Assembly (NCBI GenBank): GCA_902461475.1
Contig: CABPXX010000086.1
Location: 1 to 6,325 of the forward strand
DNA length: 6,325 bases
Source of the DNA: an uncultured Eubacteriales bacterium
GTDB lineage: Bacteria > Bacillota > Clostridia > Oscillospirales > Oscillospiraceae
Reading direction: 5' to 3'
The translations under genes and the position numbers were made by a program. The notes under the pieces are model-generated. The model did no database searches. It saw only the letters and a program-made list of their open reading frames with translations, and had not been told where the DNA came from. Below, piece after piece: positions 5,404 through 6,325 of this stretch (position 1 is the first letter of the stretch; each line of letters starts with the position of its first letter).

Positions 5404-6325
5404 TTGGACGCCTTACAAGGCGGCCTGTCTGGTCTGCTCAAGGAGGACCTCCAGCGCATTTTGGACTTCTACAGCGAGATCATCGACGACTGTGTGGAAG
5501 ACGGCCTGTCCCAGGAGGAGGCCGTGGCCACCCTGGGCTCCGTGGATGAGATTTTGGCCAGCCTGCAAACAGAATCCCCCCACCACACCGCCAGCCAGCC
5601 CCAAACGCAGACGATTACCGGGCCCTCTGCCGTCACCCAAGTGCGCCAGCCCTTCTCCTCCATGTCCATCACTGCCTCCGACTGCACCATCCGTCTGTTC
5701 CCGGCCACAGACGGGGTGTGCCGGGTCTCCTACCGCCACCCTTCACAGGTGGGGCTCAGCATCTCCGTGGACCAAGACACCCTGACCATCCGACAACAGG
5801 ACAAGCGCAGTTGGCTGGAACGCCTGCGGGGCAGTTGGGGCGGCGGCGAAATCGAGCTCTATCTCCCCGGCACTCTGTACCAGAATTTGAGCATCCATAC
5901 CGCCAACGGGTCTGTGGAAATTCCCAACGCTTTCACCTTCTATCACACCCGTCTTCACGTGGTCAGCGGCAGCGTACACTGCTCCTGTGGGGTAAAGAAG
6001 CGGCTGGAACTCAAGGCGGTCAGCGGAAAGCTGTGGGTGGAGGGACAGAACAGCCCTGACCTCCAGCTTTGGGTGAAAACCATCAGTGGATGCATCACCT
6101 TGCGGGACATTTTGTGTGACTCCCTCACCGTCATCAGCACCAGCGGAGCCACGGACGTCACCGCCCTCGTGGCCACATCTTCCCTGTGTGTCACATCGGT
6201 GAGTGGCAAAGTGCTTCTCACGGACTGCGATGCAGGTTCTCTGGAGCTCAAAACCATCAGCGGTAAAGTCTCCGCCTGTCTGCGTACCCCCAAGGTATTT
6301 TCCACCCACACCGTCAGCGGGCGGG
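5386..6325 (+). CDS. HAAS (DUF1700 N-domain)-DUF4097 fusion protein, 3' end beyond window
   Basis: Open frame of at least 313 residues with no stop before the window edge. Residues 1-62 (MNKQEFLDALQGGLSGLL, FYSEIIDDCVEDGLSQEEAVATLGSV) repeat the N-terminal domain of the DUF1700 gene at 3943. A polar, Gln/Thr/Ser-rich linker follows (63-85). From about 86 it is a DUF4097 domain, with C100-x11-C112 (SDCTIRLFP...CRV) and a ladder of Ser/Asn-Gly at 174, 194, 213, 234, 253, 273, 292 and 311. There is no signal peptide or membrane segment in the visible part, unlike both upstream genes. A helical N-terminal domain plus DUF4097 is the general layout of LiaX and YvlB, which act in envelope-stress signalling; equivalence is an inference. 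ATG 5386 has GGGAGG (5371-5376) 9 nt upstream. The 58-nt gap after the previous gene holds no terminator or convincing promoter, so it is probably co-transcribed. Confidence 0.85.
   Translation, partial: MNKQEFLDALQGGLSGLLKEDLQRILDFYSEIIDDCVEDGLSQEEAVATLGSVDEILASLQTESPHHTASQPQTQTITGPSAVTQVRQPFSSMSITASDCTIRLFPATDGVCRVSYRHPSQVGLSISVDQDTLTIRQQDKRSWLERLRGSWGGGEIELYLPGTLYQNLSIHTANGSVEIPNAFTFYHTRLHVVSGSVHCSCGVKKRLELKAVSGKLWVEGQNSPDLQLWVKTISGCITLRDILCDSLTVISTSGATDVTALVATSSLCVTSVSGKVLLTDCDAGSLELKTISGKVSACLRTPKVFSTHTVSGR
5896..6325 (+). repeat. 57-63-nt periodic coding repeats in the HAAS-DUF4097 fusion gene
   Basis: Eight units with Ser/Asn-Gly codon pairs starting at 5905, 5965, 6022, 6085, 6142, 6202, 6259 and 6316. 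The core (ACCATCAGCGG / ACCGTCAGCGG) is shared with the repeat of the preceding DUF4097 gene, and the unit TDCDA...TISG(N/K)VSA is nearly the same in both proteins. The array is cut by the window edge. Confidence 0.72.

Noticed and set aside
5743..6309. Minus-strand open frames (188 and 118 codons) opposite the fusion gene
   Set aside because: The plus-strand frame from 5386 has a ribosome site, a recognised N-terminal domain and the Ser-Gly ladder; the minus frames are shadows of the repeats.

Overview
The window reads as part of a fairly GC-rich anaerobic Firmicute chromosome, most like a gut Clostridia (Oscillospiraceae-type) genome. This is inferred from three things: strong AGGAGG-type ribosome binding sites on nearly every gene, a PadR / DUF1700 / DUF4097 cluster typical of that group, and an NDP-forming acyl-CoA synthetase subunit. 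No rRNA, tRNA, CRISPR array or insertion sequence is visible. Two divergent blocks fill the window.

Left block, minus strand (about 3540 down to 1). A sigma-A-like promoter at 3511-3539 serves a two-gene operon: a tandem Lrp/AsnC-like protein (3390-2173) followed 1 nt later by an orphan alpha subunit of ADP-forming acetate/acyl-CoA ligase (2171-759). A strong hairpin follows at 720-751. Next comes a separate transcription unit for an NCS2 uracil/xanthine permease (509 down to the window edge). It has its own promoter (668-696) and a 150-nt leader. The leader holds a short translatable ORF (636-577) and a textbook intrinsic terminator (577-543) ahead of the permease gene, so the permease looks controlled by attenuation.

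Right block, plus strand (3579 to the end). A promoter at 3579-3607 is overlaid by a 13-bp-arm dyad, a likely autoregulatory PadR operator. It drives a tightly packed operon: a short PadR repressor (3630-3950), a DUF1700 membrane protein with an N-terminal helical HAAS-type domain (3943-4542, 8-nt overlap), a membrane-anchored DUF4097 beta-repeat protein (4539-5327, ATGA overlap), and a fourth gene that runs off the window (5386 onward). The fourth gene fuses a second copy of the DUF1700 N-terminal domain directly to a second DUF4097 domain, with no membrane segment between them. Its layout resembles that of LiaX/YvlB-type envelope-stress proteins.

The most interesting points are the leader-peptide/terminator arrangement before the permease, the duplicated and reshuffled HAAS/DUF4097 modules with a strict 19-21-residue Ser-Gly repeat, and the pairing of a double-Lrp protein with an orphan acyl-CoA ligase alpha subunit. 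The roles of the right-hand operon (envelope or antimicrobial stress sensing) and of the Lrp-like protein are inferences.
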